DNA of 37,327 nt from Euzebyales bacterium (lineage in GTDB: Bacteria > Actinomycetota > Nitriliruptoria > Euzebyales > JAHELV01), in contig DASUUK010000039.1 in NCBI GenBank assembly GCA_036374135.1, positions 1 to 37,327 of the forward strand, in the 5' to 3' direction. Under the pieces are notes generated by a model that did no database searches, was not told where the DNA came from, and worked only from the letters and a program-made list of their open reading frames with translations. The position numbers and the translations under genes were made by a program. Positions within the stretch are counted from its first letter, which is position 1; every line of letters begins with the position of its first letter. Of this stretch, positions 29,776-37,327 are shown piece after piece.

Positions 29776-31107
29776 ATGTTCGTCGACCAGGTCCGCATCG
29801 AGGTGCGTGGTGGTCGCGGTGGCGACGGTGTCACCGCGTTCGCCCGGCAGCCGTTCGAACCGTACGGTCCTCCCAGTGGAGGCGATGGCGGTACGGGCGG
29901 CAGCGTGATTGTCATCGCCGACCCCGACGTGGCGACGCTGGTCGACTACCACCACCGACCCCATCGCGCCGCTGACCGCGGGCGGCACGGTGAGGGCGAC
30001 CGCAGACGCGGGGCCGACGGTGACGACGTGCTGCTCGCGGTGCCGGTCGGGACGGTGGTCACGACCGAGGACGGCGATCTGCTGGGCGATCTCGCCAGGC
30101 CGGGTGACCGTGTCGTCGCCGCGCGCGGGGGACGTGGAGGACGCGGCAACGCAGCGCTGCGCACCCGTCAGCGCCGGTCGCCGAAGTTCCACGAGCGTGG
30201 CGAGCCCGGCGAACGGCGGTGGGTGCAGCTCGAGCTCAAACTGGTCACCGACGTGGCGCTGGTCGGGTTCCCGAATGCCGGCAAGTCGTCACTGATCGCC
30301 CGGCTGTCGGCCGCCCGGCCCAAGATCGCCGACTACCCGTTCACGACGCTGACGCCCAACCTCGGCGTGGTGGTCGGTGACGACATCGACCTCGTCGTCG
30401 CCGACGTCCCCGGCCTGATCGCCGGCGCCAGCGACGGCCGCGGGCTCGGCCACCAGTTCCTGCGACACGTCGAACGGGCTCGCGTGCTGGTGCACGTGCT
30501 CGACTGCGCGAGCTACGAGCAGCGTGACCCCCGTGACGACCTGCGCACCGTGCTGGCTGAGCTCGATGCGTACGACCGCGACCAGCACGGCGGCCTGCAC
30601 TTCGCCGACCGTCCGGCGCTGGTGGTCCTGAACAAGGTCGACGCCGATCGCGATACGGCCGAGATCGTGCGTGACGACCTGATCGACGACGGCTGGGAGG
30701 TCATCGAGACCAGCGCGGTGACCGGCGAGGGGGTCGACACCCTGCGCTGGCGGCTGGTCGAGCTCGTCGCCGCCTCGCGACGCGTCGATCCCGCGCCGGT
30801 GGCCGCCAGCGACGTTCCCGCGCCGGTGCTGCGCCCGATCCAGGCGCCGCCGTCGGTGCGCGTCGACCGTGTCGACGGTGGTTGGCGGGTCGACGCGTCA
30901 CATGTCGAACGGTGGGTCCGGATGAGCGACCTGGACAACGCCGAGGCGGTGCGATACTTGCAGGAGCGGATGGAGCGTGCGGGCGTCGAGCGGGCGCTCG
31001 CGGACGCCGGCGCGCAACCCGGCGACGACGTGCTCATCGCCGATCACGTGTTCACGTTCGAGCCCGCCCCCACACCCGACGATCCGATGCCGGCAGAGGA
31101 CGACTGA
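29776..31107 (+). CDS. obgE: GTPase Obg/CgtA
   Basis: A 443-residue Obg GTPase with a Gly-rich Obg fold at the N-terminus (VRGGRGGDGVTAFARQPF ... PSGGDGGTGG). The G domain has G1 GFPNAGKS at 164-171, PFTTLTPNLG, DVPGLIAGASDGRGLG and the LNKVD motif. A C-terminal OCT domain (VDRVDGGWRVDASHVERWVRMSDLDNAEAVRYLQ) is typical of Gram-positive and actinobacterial Obg. It acts in 50S assembly and stress signalling. ATG 29776 gives the family N-terminus MFVDQVRIEVRGG. No Shine-Dalgarno is visible and a -10-like TATGCA ends only 6 bases before the ATG, so a leaderless start is possible; GTG 29758 is the alternative. Confidence 0.95.
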   Translation: MFVDQVRIEVRGGRGGDGVTAFARQPFEPYGPPSGGDGGTGGSVIVIADPDVATLVDYHHRPHRAADRGRHGEGDRRRGADGDDVLLAVPVGTVVTTEDGDLLGDLARPGDRVVAARGGRGGRGNAALRTRQRRSPKFHERGEPGERRWVQLELKLVTDVALVGFPNAGKSSLIARLSAARPKIADYPFTTLTPNLGVVVGDDIDLVVADVPGLIAGASDGRGLGHQFLRHVERARVLVHVLDCASYEQRDPRDDLRTVLAELDAYDRDQHGGLHFADRPALVVLNKVDADRDTAEIVRDDLIDDGWEVIETSAVTGEGVDTLRWRLVELVAASRRVDPAPVAASDVPAPVLRPIQAPPSVRVDRVDGGWRVDASHVERWVRMSDLDNAEAVRYLQERMERAGVERALADAGAQPGDDVLIADHVFTFEPAPTPDDPMPAEDD

Positions 31108-31113
31108 TCCGCC

Positions 31114-32217
31114 GTGGAGCGCTTCTCGCGACCCTCGCTCGTCGTGGTCAAGGTCGGCTCGAACAGCCTGCGGGGTGACGACGGCGGACTCGACGGCGCC
31201 TATGTCGTCGACCTCGTCACGCAACTCGCCAAGCTGGTCGGCAGCGGCGTCCGCGTCGTGCTGGTGTCCAGCGGTGCGGTCGCGGCGGGGCTCGGCCCGC
31301 TGCGGATGCGCACGCGTCCGCCCGACCTGCCCGGCCTGCAGGCCGCGGCCAGCGTGGGACAGGGCCTGCTGCTGCACCGCTACCAGGCGGCCTTCGCCAC
31401 CCACGACATGGCGTGCGGGCAGGTGCTCCTGATGGCGGGTGACATGGTCGACCGCCGCCGCTACCTCAACGCGCGCAACACCTTCGAGCGCCTGCTCGAC
31501 CTCGGCGCCGTGCCCGTGGTCAACGAGAACGACACCGTGGCGACAGAGGAACTGCGCGTCGGCGACAACGACCGCCTGGCTGCGCTGGTCGCCAGCATGC
31601 TGGGGGCCGATCTGCTGGTCCTGCTGTCCGACGTCGACGGCCTGTACCCCCTGGATCCGGTGCAGGCGCGCGATGCGGTGCCGCTGGACCGCGTCGACGA
31701 CCTCGCCGACCTCGACGGCTCGGTCATCGGCCGCAGCAGGTCGGGTGTGGGGACCGGGGGGATGATGACCAAGCTCGACGCGGTCCGCATCGCCACCCTG
31801 GGCGCCGCCCACGTCGTGATCGCCAATGCGCGGCGCCCCGACGTCGTCGCCGAGGTCGTCTCGGGTGCCCCGGCCGGCACGTGGTTCCCGGCCCGCGACC
31901 GTCCGGAACGACGCAAGCTGTGGATCGCCTTCGCCACGTCACCGCAGGGCTCGCTGGTCGTCGACCACGGCGCGGCCCGCGCGCTCACCGAACGCGGATC
32001 GTCCCTGCTGGCGGTCGGCATCACCGATGTCCACGGCAGCTTCGCCCCGGGTGCGGCGGTCAACGTCGTCGGTCCCGACCACCAGCTGATCGCCCGTGGA
32101 CTGGTCACGTTCGACGCCGCCGACGTGCGTGACATGCTGGGCCGGCCGACGAGCGACCTGCTGCCCGAGCACCGCCGTGCCGTCGTGCACCGCGACTCCC
32201 TGGTGGTGCTGGCCTGA
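31114..32217 (+). CDS. proB: Glutamate 5-kinase
   Basis: A 367-residue enzyme for the first step of proline synthesis, phosphorylating glutamate. The amino-acid kinase domain has VVVKVGSNSL at the start, VSSGAVAAGLGPL, NENDTVATEELRVGDNDRLAALVA and LLSDVDGLY, then GVGTGGMMTKLDA. A PUA domain fills about residues 275-360. The GTG at 31114 starts 6 bases after the obgE stop, so the two are probably coupled. The stop codon forms part of the left arm of the terminator at 32211-32234. proA, the next enzyme, lies about 1.1 kb further on, separated by two opposite-strand genes. Confidence 0.96.
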   Translation: MERFSRPSLVVVKVGSNSLRGDDGGLDGAYVVDLVTQLAKLVGSGVRVVLVSSGAVAAGLGPLRMRTRPPDLPGLQAAASVGQGLLLHRYQAAFATHDMACGQVLLMAGDMVDRRRYLNARNTFERLLDLGAVPVVNENDTVATEELRVGDNDRLAALVASMLGADLLVLLSDVDGLYPLDPVQARDAVPLDRVDDLADLDGSVIGRSRSGVGTGGMMTKLDAVRIATLGAAHVVIANARRPDVVAEVVSGAPAGTWFPARDRPERRKLWIAFATSPQGSLVVDHGAARALTERGSSLLAVGITDVHGSFAPGAAVNVVGPDHQLIARGLVTFDAADVRDMLGRPTSDLLPEHRRAVVHRDSLVVLA

Positions 32218-32234
32218 CGCCGCACCGTCAGGCC
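32211..32234. terminator. Bidirectional terminator hairpin between proB and the SPFH-like gene
   Basis: GGCCTGACG (32211-32219), a 6-base loop (CCGCAC), then CGTCAGGCC (32226-32234): a perfect 9-bp stem. The left arm contains the proB stop TGA (32215-32217), and the right arm contains the stop of the - strand gene (32228-32230). Confidence 0.7.
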
Positions 32235-32614
32235 CCGCCGCCGCCCGTCGCGTCATCCGCGTCGCCGGCCGGTCGGGACCGCCGCGGACGCAGACGACCC
32301 GCGGGCCGCGCGGCGGTCGGCGTCCAGCGCAGGCCCGGCGCGCGGTCCGTGCCTCCGTAGTCGCCGAAGAACGTCAGCACGGCAGCCATGTTGGGTTGCA
32401 CCAAGTACAGGCCGATGGCGCCGAAGGCGGCACCGGCGAGCAGGATCACCGCCACGATCCCCAACGTTCCGTTCTCACCCGCGACCGCGCCGAGCAGCGC
32501 GGTCGCGGCCAGCAGGCCGGTCGCGATGATCACGACGGCCGGCAGGATCCCACCCGGCGCACGGCCCCGTCGTTCGTTCGCGGTCCGCGCCTGGTTCTCG
32601 ATCACAACGCTCAT
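32228..32614 (-). CDS. Small two-TM protein resembling the N-terminus of an SPFH/band-7 protein
   Basis: A 128-residue protein with two membrane segments (ILPAVVIIATGLLAATALLGAVAG and LGIVAVILLAGAAFGAIGLYL), followed by VQPNMAAVLTFFGDYGGTDRAPGLRWT. That is the entry of an SPFH domain as in actinobacterial flotillin-like proteins (usually VQPNEARVLVLFG...PGLRWTNPF). The SPFH domain then stops: the last 30 residues are Arg/Pro/Gly-rich and the gene ends at the shared terminator. It is either a truncated descendant or a short membrane protein that kept only the anchor. The gene start (ATG 32614) is preceded by the coiled-coil gene 91 bases upstream on the same strand. Confidence 0.65.
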   Translation of the reverse strand: MSVVIENQARTANERRGRAPGGILPAVVIIATGLLAATALLGAVAGENGTLGIVAVILLAGAAFGAIGLYLVQPNMAAVLTFFGDYGGTDRAPGLRWTPTAARPAGRLRPRRSRPAGDADDATGGGGA

Positions 32615-32705
32615 TCCGGGTCACCTATGGCCGACGGCGTCGCAGGTGGGTGGGCACGTTGTGAGTGGGCGGCCGAGGTCGCGGGCAGACGCTCTCGGGC
32701 GGGCG

Positions 32706-33209
32706 TCAGCCTCTGGTCGGGAACGGCGGGGGAGCACTCGCACGCTCCCAAAGCTGCTGGTCGGCCGCCTGCAGCACCATCTGGCCGAGCATCTGGGGCG
32801 AGACCTCGAGCAATCGCCACAGCTCGATCGTGTTGCCCACATCGGTCGTCCAGCGCGCGAGCACCTCGTCATCGTCCCGGTCGAGCTCGATGAACAGCGT
32901 GCGCGCGGGGCGCAGCTGCCGGGTCGAGATCTTTGCGATGTACTCCTCACCCGATGACGTCCATCCCGTGCGCACCACGAACTGGTCGGGCGCCGAGGCC
33001 TTCAGCTGGTCCACGAGCTTCTGACAGGCCGACGTCAGCGTGGCGTGCCGCTCGTTGCGTTCCTCGGCCAGGGCCGCCTGCCGCTGACGCTCCTGCTCCG
33101 CGGCGGCCTGCCGCGCGCGGTCCATCTCCTCCTCGGCCTTCGCGCGTTCGGCGGCGAGCTCGGCGTTGCGGGCCAGCCGGGCCTGCAGGTCCTGCTCGAA
33201 GTCGGTCAT
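32706..33209 (-). CDS. Coiled-coil protein of unknown function, 167 aa
   Basis: Residues about 3-60 form a charged Ala/Glu/Arg-rich coiled coil ([34 protein letters not shown]). A globular part follows from about 65: [42 protein letters not shown], and [27 protein letters not shown]. There is no signal peptide or membrane segment. ATG 33209 is chosen because AAGGAA lies about 10 bases upstream; a longer start would add Cys/Arg-rich residues unlike the rest. It is probably in one unit with the SPFH-like membrane gene downstream and is divergent from proA. I do not recognise the family. Confidence 0.7.
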   Translation of the reverse strand: MTDFEQDLQARLARNAELAAERAKAEEEMDRARQAAAEQERQRQAALAEERNERHATLTSACQKLVDQLKASAPDQFVVRTGWTSSGEEYIAKISTRQLRPARTLFIELDRDDDEVLARWTTDVGNTIELWRLLEVSPQMLGQMVLQAADQQLWERASAPPPFPTRG

Positions 33210-33272
33210 GGTGGGGCGTTCCTTCCTGGCGGCCTCGCAGGTGTGCACTGATCAATCTTCGCACCGCGCGGT

Positions 33273-33298
33273 GGACCGTGTCCGCCGGACAGTGGTCC
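33273..33298. promoter_or_regulatory. Large dyad just upstream of the proA -10 box
   Basis: GGACC-G-TGTCC, a 3-base centre (GCC), then GGACA-GT-GGTCC: two 5-bp stems stacked around a small bulge. It covers the -35 region of the proA promoter candidate (TACCAT at 33308-33313), a position suited to an operator. No regulator is identified. Confidence 0.5.
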
Positions 33299-33307
33299 GA
33301 CACTCGG

Positions 33308-33313
33308 TACCAT
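33308..33313 (+). promoter_or_regulatory. Candidate -10 box for proA
   Basis: TACCAT at 33308-33313 fits the actinobacterial -10 and leaves a leader of about 43 bases that contains AAGGAGG (33350-33356), the strongest ribosome binding site in this part of the window. Confidence 0.45.
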
Positions 33314-33361
33314 GCTGACAGAGCAACAAGGTACGAGCCCAGCAGCATCAAGGAGGCCACG

Positions 33362-34606
33362 GTGTCCGACGTCCTCGCCCTGTGCGCAGCGGCCAAGGCG
33401 GGGGCGCCGACGCTGGCCGCTACCTCGACCGCGCGGCGCGACGCTGTGCTCGCAGCGATGGCCGAGCGGATCGACGCGAGCCACGACGTCGTCCTGTCGG
33501 CGAATGCCGCTGACGTGGAGGCCGGTGCGTCGGCTGGCCTGTCGACGGCCATGCAGGACCGTCTGCGCCTCGACGCCGGACGGCTCGAGGGGATCGCCGC
33601 CGGTCTGCGCGCGCTGATCGACGCACCGGATCCGCTCGGGCGGGTCGTACGGGGGTTCACGTTGCCCAACGGGCTCGACGTCCGTCAGGTCACCGTTCCG
33701 CTGGGCGTGATCGCGATGGTCTACGAGGGGCGCCCGAACGTCACGGTCGACGCCGCCGGACTGGCGATCAAGAGCGGCAACGCGTGCGTGCTGCGGGGCT
33801 CGTCATCGGCGATCCGGTCGAACACCGCGTTCGCGGAGCTGCTGCGCGCGGCGCTGACCGAACAGGGCCTGCCGGCCGACCTCATCGGCCTGGTCGCCGA
33901 CACGAGCCGTGACTCGGTCAAGGAGCTCGGACGCGCCCGCGGGCTCGTCGACCTGCTGATCCCGCGCGGCGGCGCCGGGCTCATCCAGGCGGTCGTCGCC
34001 GACTCGCAGGTGCCGGTGATCGAGACGGGCGTCGGCAACTGCCACGTCTACGTCGACCGCGCGGCCGACCTGGACATGGCGACGCGGATCGTGACCAACG
34101 CCAAGGCGCAGCGGCCCAGCGTCTGCAACGCCGCCGAGACCCTGCTGGTCCACCGCGACGTCGCCGCGGACTTCCTGCCCACCGTGGCGACCGCACTCGA
34201 GGCCGAGGGGGTCGAGCTACGTGGTGACGATGCCACGCGCGCCATCGTGGACGCGCAGCCGGCGACCGACGAGGACTGGGACACCGAGTACCTCGATCTG
34301 GTGATGGCGGTGGCGGTCGTCGACGACGTCGACGCGGCCATGGCCCACATCGCCCGGCACGGCACACTGCACACCGAGGCGATCGTCACCCAGGACCGCG
34401 CCGCTGCCCGCGCGTTCGTCGCGGGCGTCGACGCCGCGGCGGTGATGGTCAACGCGTCGACGCGGTTCACCGACGGCGGCGAGTTCGGATTCGGCGCCGA
34501 GATCGGCATCTCGACGCAGAAGCTGCACGCCCGTGGACCGATGGGGCTCACCGAGCTCGTGACGACCAAGTACGTGGTCGAAGGCGACGGCCAGGTGCGT
34601 GCCTAG
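33362..34606 (+). CDS. proA: Gamma-glutamyl phosphate reductase
   Basis: A 414-residue NADPH-dependent reductase, second step of proline synthesis. Its aldehyde-dehydrogenase fold shows [44 protein letters not shown], catalytic Cys255 in [13 protein letters not shown] and the C-terminal [30 protein letters not shown]. Length is normal. GTG 33362 is supported by AAGGAGG five bases upstream. It has its own candidate promoter with a dyad, separate from proB. Its 3' end overlaps the possible start of nadD by 8 bases. Confidence 0.97.
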   Translation: MSDVLALCAAAKAGAPTLAATSTARRDAVLAAMAERIDASHDVVLSANAADVEAGASAGLSTAMQDRLRLDAGRLEGIAAGLRALIDAPDPLGRVVRGFTLPNGLDVRQVTVPLGVIAMVYEGRPNVTVDAAGLAIKSGNACVLRGSSSAIRSNTAFAELLRAALTEQGLPADLIGLVADTSRDSVKELGRARGLVDLLIPRGGAGLIQAVVADSQVPVIETGVGNCHVYVDRAADLDMATRIVTNAKAQRPSVCNAAETLLVHRDVAADFLPTVATALEAEGVELRGDDATRAIVDAQPATDEDWDTEYLDLVMAVAVVDDVDAAMAHIARHGTLHTEAIVTQDRAAARAFVAGVDAAAVMVNASTRFTDGGEFGFGAEIGISTQKLHARGPMGLTELVTTKYVVEGDGQVRA

Positions 34607-35228
34607 GCGTCCTGTGGAGCTCCACGAGGGGTCGGGTGCCGTCGGCATCATGGGGGGCAGCTTCGACCCGATCCACCTGGGTCACCTGGTCACCGCCGAG
34701 CAGGCGCGTGCCGAGCTGGGTCTCGACGAGGTCGTGTTCATCCCCGCGGGAGATCAGCCGCAGAAGATCCACGCGACGTCGCCCGAGCTGCGCTACCTGA
34801 TGACCGTGCTGGCGACGGCGGCCAACCCGGCGTTCTCGGTCAGCCGGCTCGAGATCGACCGGGACGGTCCCACATTCACGGTCGACACCCTGCGCCTCAT
34901 GTGCGAGCGCCGGCCCGACGATCGTCTGTACTTCATCACCGGGGCCGACGCGATCCTGAGCATCCTCACCTGGAAGGACGCGGAGGAGTGCCTCGCGCTC
35001 GCGGACTTCGTGGCGGCCACCCGACCCGGCTACGACCTGCGCCGGTTGGACTCCGAAGGACTGCGCCGGCACGTGCGGATCCTGGACGTGCCGGCGCTGG
35101 CGATCTCGTCGTCGGACGTTCGGGCGCGGTTCGCCGCGGGGCGGCCCGTGCGCTACCTCATCCCGCTGGAGGTCGAGCAGTTCGCTCGCAAGTACCGGCT
35201 ATACGACAGCAGCCACGTTCGCGAATAG
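34599..35228 (+). CDS. nadD: Nicotinate-nucleotide adenylyltransferase
   Basis: A protein of about 209 residues that adenylylates nicotinate mononucleotide in NAD synthesis. The nucleotidyl-transfer motif is [11 protein letters not shown] at 19-29 and the second ATP motif is [10 protein letters not shown] near residue 170; [10 protein letters not shown] is the substrate loop. The start is uncertain: GTG 34599 (overlapping proA by 8 bases), GTG 34614 and ATG 34650 are all in frame. The family usually begins 3-6 residues before the GGSFDP motif, which favours a later start. It is coupled to proA upstream and followed by rsfS, the common nadD-rsfS order. Confidence 0.94.
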   Translation: MPRRPVELHEGSGAVGIMGGSFDPIHLGHLVTAEQARAELGLDEVVFIPAGDQPQKIHATSPELRYLMTVLATAANPAFSVSRLEIDRDGPTFTVDTLRLMCERRPDDRLYFITGADAILSILTWKDAEECLALADFVAATRPGYDLRRLDSEGLRRHVRILDVPALAISSSDVRARFAAGRPVRYLIPLEVEQFARKYRLYDSSHVRE

Positions 35229-35231
35229 AGT
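35203..35231 (+). promoter_or_regulatory. Candidate promoter of rsfS
   Basis: ACGACA (35203-35208) and TAGAGT (35226-35231) are 17 bases apart; the -10 overlaps the nadD stop codon. Transcription would begin near 35238. Confidence 0.35.
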
Positions 35232-35269
35232 AGTGGTGCACGACGCCCGAGCACACGGAGAATCAGACC

Positions 35270-35641
35270 CTGGTCGCCGTCGACACCGACACCTCGAAGT
35301 CCCTCGCCCGCAACGCCGCCTCCGCGGCAGAGAACAAGAAGGCCACTGACGTCGTCATCCTCGACGTCGGCGACCTGGTCGGCATCACCGACTTCTTCGT
35401 CATCGCCTCGACCAGCAACCCGCGGCAGCTCGACACGGTCGCCGATGAGGTCCACTCCGCGCTCAAGGCGGATGGCCGGGCGCCGCTGCGCAGGGAGGGC
35501 GCCACGCCCGACGGCTGGATGGTGCTCGACTACGGTGACGTCGTGGTCCACGTGTTCACCGAGGCGCAGCGCGACTACTACGACCTCGAGCGGCTGTGGG
35601 CCGACGCCCCCCGCATCGAGGTCGGTGCGACCGCCTCCTAG
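35270..35641 (+). CDS. rsfS: Ribosome silencing factor RsfS, apparent CTG start
   Basis: A 123-residue RsfS/Iojap protein: SLARNAASAAENKKATDVVILDVGDLVGITDFFVIASTSNPRQ, then EGATPDGWMVLDYGDVVVHVFTEAQRDYYDLERLW. It binds uL14 on the 50S subunit and blocks subunit joining in starvation. In frame, between the preceding stop (a TAG at 35231-35233) and the conserved domain, there is no ATG, GTG or TTG. The only near-cognate start with a proper ribosome binding site (CGGAG, 9 bases upstream) is CTG at 35270, giving (M)VAVDTDTSKSLARNAA, exactly the expected N-terminus. The next in-frame ATG is far inside the domain. A single-base error upstream is the alternative. Confidence 0.88.
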   Translation: MVAVDTDTSKSLARNAASAAENKKATDVVILDVGDLVGITDFFVIASTSNPRQLDTVADEVHSALKADGRAPLRREGATPDGWMVLDYGDVVVHVFTEAQRDYYDLERLWADAPRIEVGATAS

Positions 35642-35653
35642 ACCGGCGCCGCG

Positions 35654-36310
35654 ATGCCCGCCGATCGCATCCTGCTGATACGCCACGCCCAGTCGCAGTG
35701 GAACGCGGAAGGCCGCTGGCAGGGTCAGCAGGGACCGGGGCTGTCCGCGCTCGGCCATCGGCAGGCCGAGGCCACCGCGGCGTTCCTGTCCGCTCGGGCG
35801 GACGACGTGCGTTCGCTGGTCAGCAGCGACCTGCCCCGGGTGACGGAGACCGCCGCGCCCACCGCGCGGGCGCTGGGGCTCCCGCTCGAGACCGACACCC
35901 GCCTGCGTGAGATCGACGTCGGGTGGTGGAGCGGCCTGACCACCCACGAGGTCGTAGCACGCGACGGCGACCGCATGGCCGAGATCCGTGACGGTGCCGA
36001 CCTGCCGCGTGGAGGTGCTGAGTCGGTCGCAGACCTGCGCGCGCGGGTCGCTCCAGCGGTCGACGAGTTGGCGGCGGCCCACGACGGTGGCACGATCCTC
36101 GTCTTCTGCCACGGCGGACCGGTGCGGGCGGTCGTCGGCGCACTCCTCGGGCTCTCGATCGTCGCCGAGCGTGCACTGGCCGGACCGGACAACTGCTCGC
36201 GGACCGTCGTGCTCCATCGAGGCGACCACGGGTCACGCCTGCACCGTTACAACGACACCGCGCACCTCGTCGGTGTCGGTGAGGGCTCGCCGACGGCCCG
36301 CTACGGTTGA
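35654..36310 (+). CDS. Histidine phosphatase (phosphoglycerate mutase-like) family protein
   Basis: A 218-residue member of the histidine phosphatase superfamily. The catalytic motif RHAQSQWN has His11 (usually RHGxxxxN; here Ala replaces Gly, a seen variant). EIDVGWWSGLT and the second His in VFCHGGPVRAVVGALLGL are in place, as is the DLPRVTETAAP segment. Such proteins range from mutases to broad phosphatases; the substrate is not shown. It starts 12 bases after rsfS, matching the nadD-rsfS-PGAM order of Actinobacteria, and is likely in the same operon. Confidence 0.9.
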   Translation: MPADRILLIRHAQSQWNAEGRWQGQQGPGLSALGHRQAEATAAFLSARADDVRSLVSSDLPRVTETAAPTARALGLPLETDTRLREIDVGWWSGLTTHEVVARDGDRMAEIRDGADLPRGGAESVADLRARVAPAVDELAAAHDGGTILVFCHGGPVRAVVGALLGLSIVAERALAGPDNCSRTVVLHRGDHGSRLHRYNDTAHLVGVGEGSPTARYG

Positions 36311-36340
36311 CGTGCAGCGACCGCGGCCGAAGGTGAGACC

Positions 36341-36700
36341 GTGAGCTTCAACGATCGCCTGTGGGACCATGTATGGGAGCGCAACCTGAACGCCGTCGAA
36401 CGGCATGCGATCGCGATGGCGGTCTGGCGACGGCGACAGCCCGACGACGCGTTCGAGGCCATGGTCGCGCTCGAGCTGGCCCGCAGATGGCGGCGCCACG
36501 CCCGCTACCTCGTCGTGCTGTACGGCACGTGGACCTGGTTCTGGGGAGCGCTCGCCGTGCACGACTTTCGTCCCGACGCGGTGCTGAACTCACAGCTCAG
36601 CACCTGGTTGGCGGTCGTGGGCATCGTGGTCATCGGCGCGTGCCTGGCCGTCCGCCGGCGTCTGGCGGTGTACCTGCGCGCCCACACCGCGCAGGCGTGA
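36341..36700 (+). CDS. Small two-TM membrane protein of unknown function
   Basis: A 119-residue protein. The first 60 residues are polar and helical (VERHAIAMAVWRRRQPDDAFEAMVALELARRWRR). Two membrane segments follow (YLVVLYGTWTWFWGALAV and LSTWLAVVGIVVIGACLAV), then a basic tail. GTG 36341 has AAGGTGAG just upstream. It starts 30 bases after the phosphatase gene on the same strand, probably in the same unit. I do not recognise a family. Confidence 0.65.
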   Translation: MSFNDRLWDHVWERNLNAVERHAIAMAVWRRRQPDDAFEAMVALELARRWRRHARYLVVLYGTWTWFWGALAVHDFRPDAVLNSQLSTWLAVVGIVVIGACLAVRRRLAVYLRAHTAQA

Positions 36701-36754
36701 CACGAAGCTGGCCGGTCGCCGCGGGCGGCATGCCGTCGGCATGGAGGGTTCACC

Positions 36755-37216
36755 GTGGATGACAACGGGCCATCCCGTCCACTGGGCTGGTGGCTCAAGG
36801 AGGCCGATGCGTGCATCGACGCTGCGTTCGAGAGCGCGCTCGCCGCGACGGGCCTCGATCGACGCCGTTGGCAGCTGCTCGCATCGCTGGCGCAGGGGCC
36901 GAGATCGCGGTCCGGTCTCGCAGCGGCGTTGCGCCGGTTCGACGATGTCGCGACCGTCGACGCCATCGTTGACGACCTCGCGGCCGGCGGCCTCGTCGTG
37001 GCCCAAGGGTCCGGGATGGTCGAGCTGACCGCCGACGGGCGGGCGGTTCACGCCGATGCGGCCGAACTGGTCGGTGGCGTGCGCGCTCGCGTCGCGGAGT
37101 CGCTCGGCCGCGACGGCTACGAGCGGCTTGTGGAACTGCTCGCCCAACTCGTGCACGGTCTGGCGGACGCGCCGCCGCCGACCGCCCCGGTTGCGGACCA
37201 CGGCCGGCCGACGTGA
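36755..37216 (+). CDS. MarR-like winged-helix regulator
   Basis: A 153-residue protein with the MarR layout: a helical dimer start (LGWWLKEADACIDAAFESALAATGLDRRRWQLLASLAQG), a recognition region (RSGLAAALRRFDDVATVDAIVDDLAAGGLVV), a short wing (MVELTADGRAVH) and C-terminal dimer helices. The wing and DNA-recognition parts are less typical than in classical MarR, so binding is probable but not certain. GTG 36755 has GGAGGG about 7 bases upstream. It stands between a membrane protein and a tRNA gene; its ligand and targets are unknown. Confidence 0.75.
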   Translation: MDDNGPSRPLGWWLKEADACIDAAFESALAATGLDRRRWQLLASLAQGPRSRSGLAAALRRFDDVATVDAIVDDLAAGGLVVAQGSGMVELTADGRAVHADAAELVGGVRARVAESLGRDGYERLVELLAQLVHGLADAPPPTAPVADHGRPT

Positions 37217-37252
37217 CCATGCACAGGGATGGCTCCGTCGCGTCAGGCGATG

Positions 37253-37258
37253 TAGGCT
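37253..37258 (+). promoter_or_regulatory. Candidate -10 box for tRNA-Ala
   Basis: TAGGCT at 37253-37258, with an upstream TG making an extended -10 (TGTAGGCT), lies 13 bases before the tRNA 5' end. The -35 is weak. Confidence 0.4.
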
Positions 37259-37271
37259 GGCCGACGTTCCC

Positions 37272-37327
37272 GGGGCTATAGCTCAGTTGGTAGAGCGCTT
37301 CCATGGCATGGAAGAGGTCAGGGGTTC
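37272..37327 (+). tRNA. tRNA-Ala, anticodon GGC, cut by the window end
   Basis: The sequence reads acceptor GGGGCTA, D arm GCTC ... GAGC, anticodon stem CTTCC/GGAAG with loop ATGGCAT (anticodon GGC, reading GCC/GCU), then the variable loop and the start of the T arm (AGGGGTTC). The 3' part of the T arm and the acceptor are beyond the window. No pseudogene signs are seen. Confidence 0.95.

Overview
The window is very GC-rich, uses many GTG/TTG starts, and follows the order tig-clpP-clpX-valS-folC-ndk ... rne ... rplU-rpmA-obg-proB ... proA-nadD-rsfS-PGAM. That order is known from Actinomycetota such as Mycobacterium. The adenosine kinase is of the mycobacterial AdoK type. Together these point to a deep-branching or environmental actinobacterium. 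This placement is inference; no rRNA gene is present to test it.

Layout. (1) 1-2322 is an accessory, partly decayed stretch: the 3' end of a RelE/ParE toxin gene, an Imm5-like immunity gene, a frameshifted Phd/YefM antitoxin gene joined tail-to-tail to an internal MazF/PemK fragment, a copper-chaperone lipoprotein gene with two compensating frameshifts, and an intact conserved hypothetical gene with a leaderless-type promoter. (2) 2534-10948 is a methyl-cycle block: a VOC protein, a homocysteine S-methyltransferase fused to a SAM-dependent methyltransferase (+ strand), then on the - strand metK, ahcY, adenosine deaminase, adenosine kinase and a HAD phosphatase. These cover homocysteine to methionine to SAM, methyl transfer, SAH hydrolysis, and disposal of adenosine by deamination or phosphorylation. 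Two intergenic gaps of this block share an inverted-repeat core. (3) 11328-19631 holds protein folding and proteolysis genes (tig, clpP, clpX), valS with a long repeat-bearing leader, a FolC-like gene that has lost its catalytic motifs, and ndk. (4) 19737-24838 holds a stand-alone RadC/JAB protein, mreB without mreC/mreD, a two-TM DUF5667-like protein and a radical SAM protein. (5) 24822-28804 holds the DUF2344 partner, an RNase E/G with a long disordered N-terminus, and a convergent Eis-type acetyltransferase. (6) 29041-37216 holds rplU, rpmA, obgE, proB, two - strand genes (a truncated SPFH-like membrane protein and a coiled-coil protein), proA, nadD, rsfS (apparently CTG start), a histidine phosphatase, a small membrane protein and a winged-helix regulator. 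The window closes inside a tRNA-Ala(GGC).

Most notable: the bifunctional methyltransferase inside a nearly complete methyl cycle; the FolC pseudoenzyme; the toxin-antitoxin remnants; a CTG start for rsfS; two convergent gene pairs whose terminator hairpins are built from their own stop codons; and the tandem repeat in the valS leader. Promoter and hairpin calls rest on reading the sequence by eye. Family assignments rest on motif recognition without database searches.
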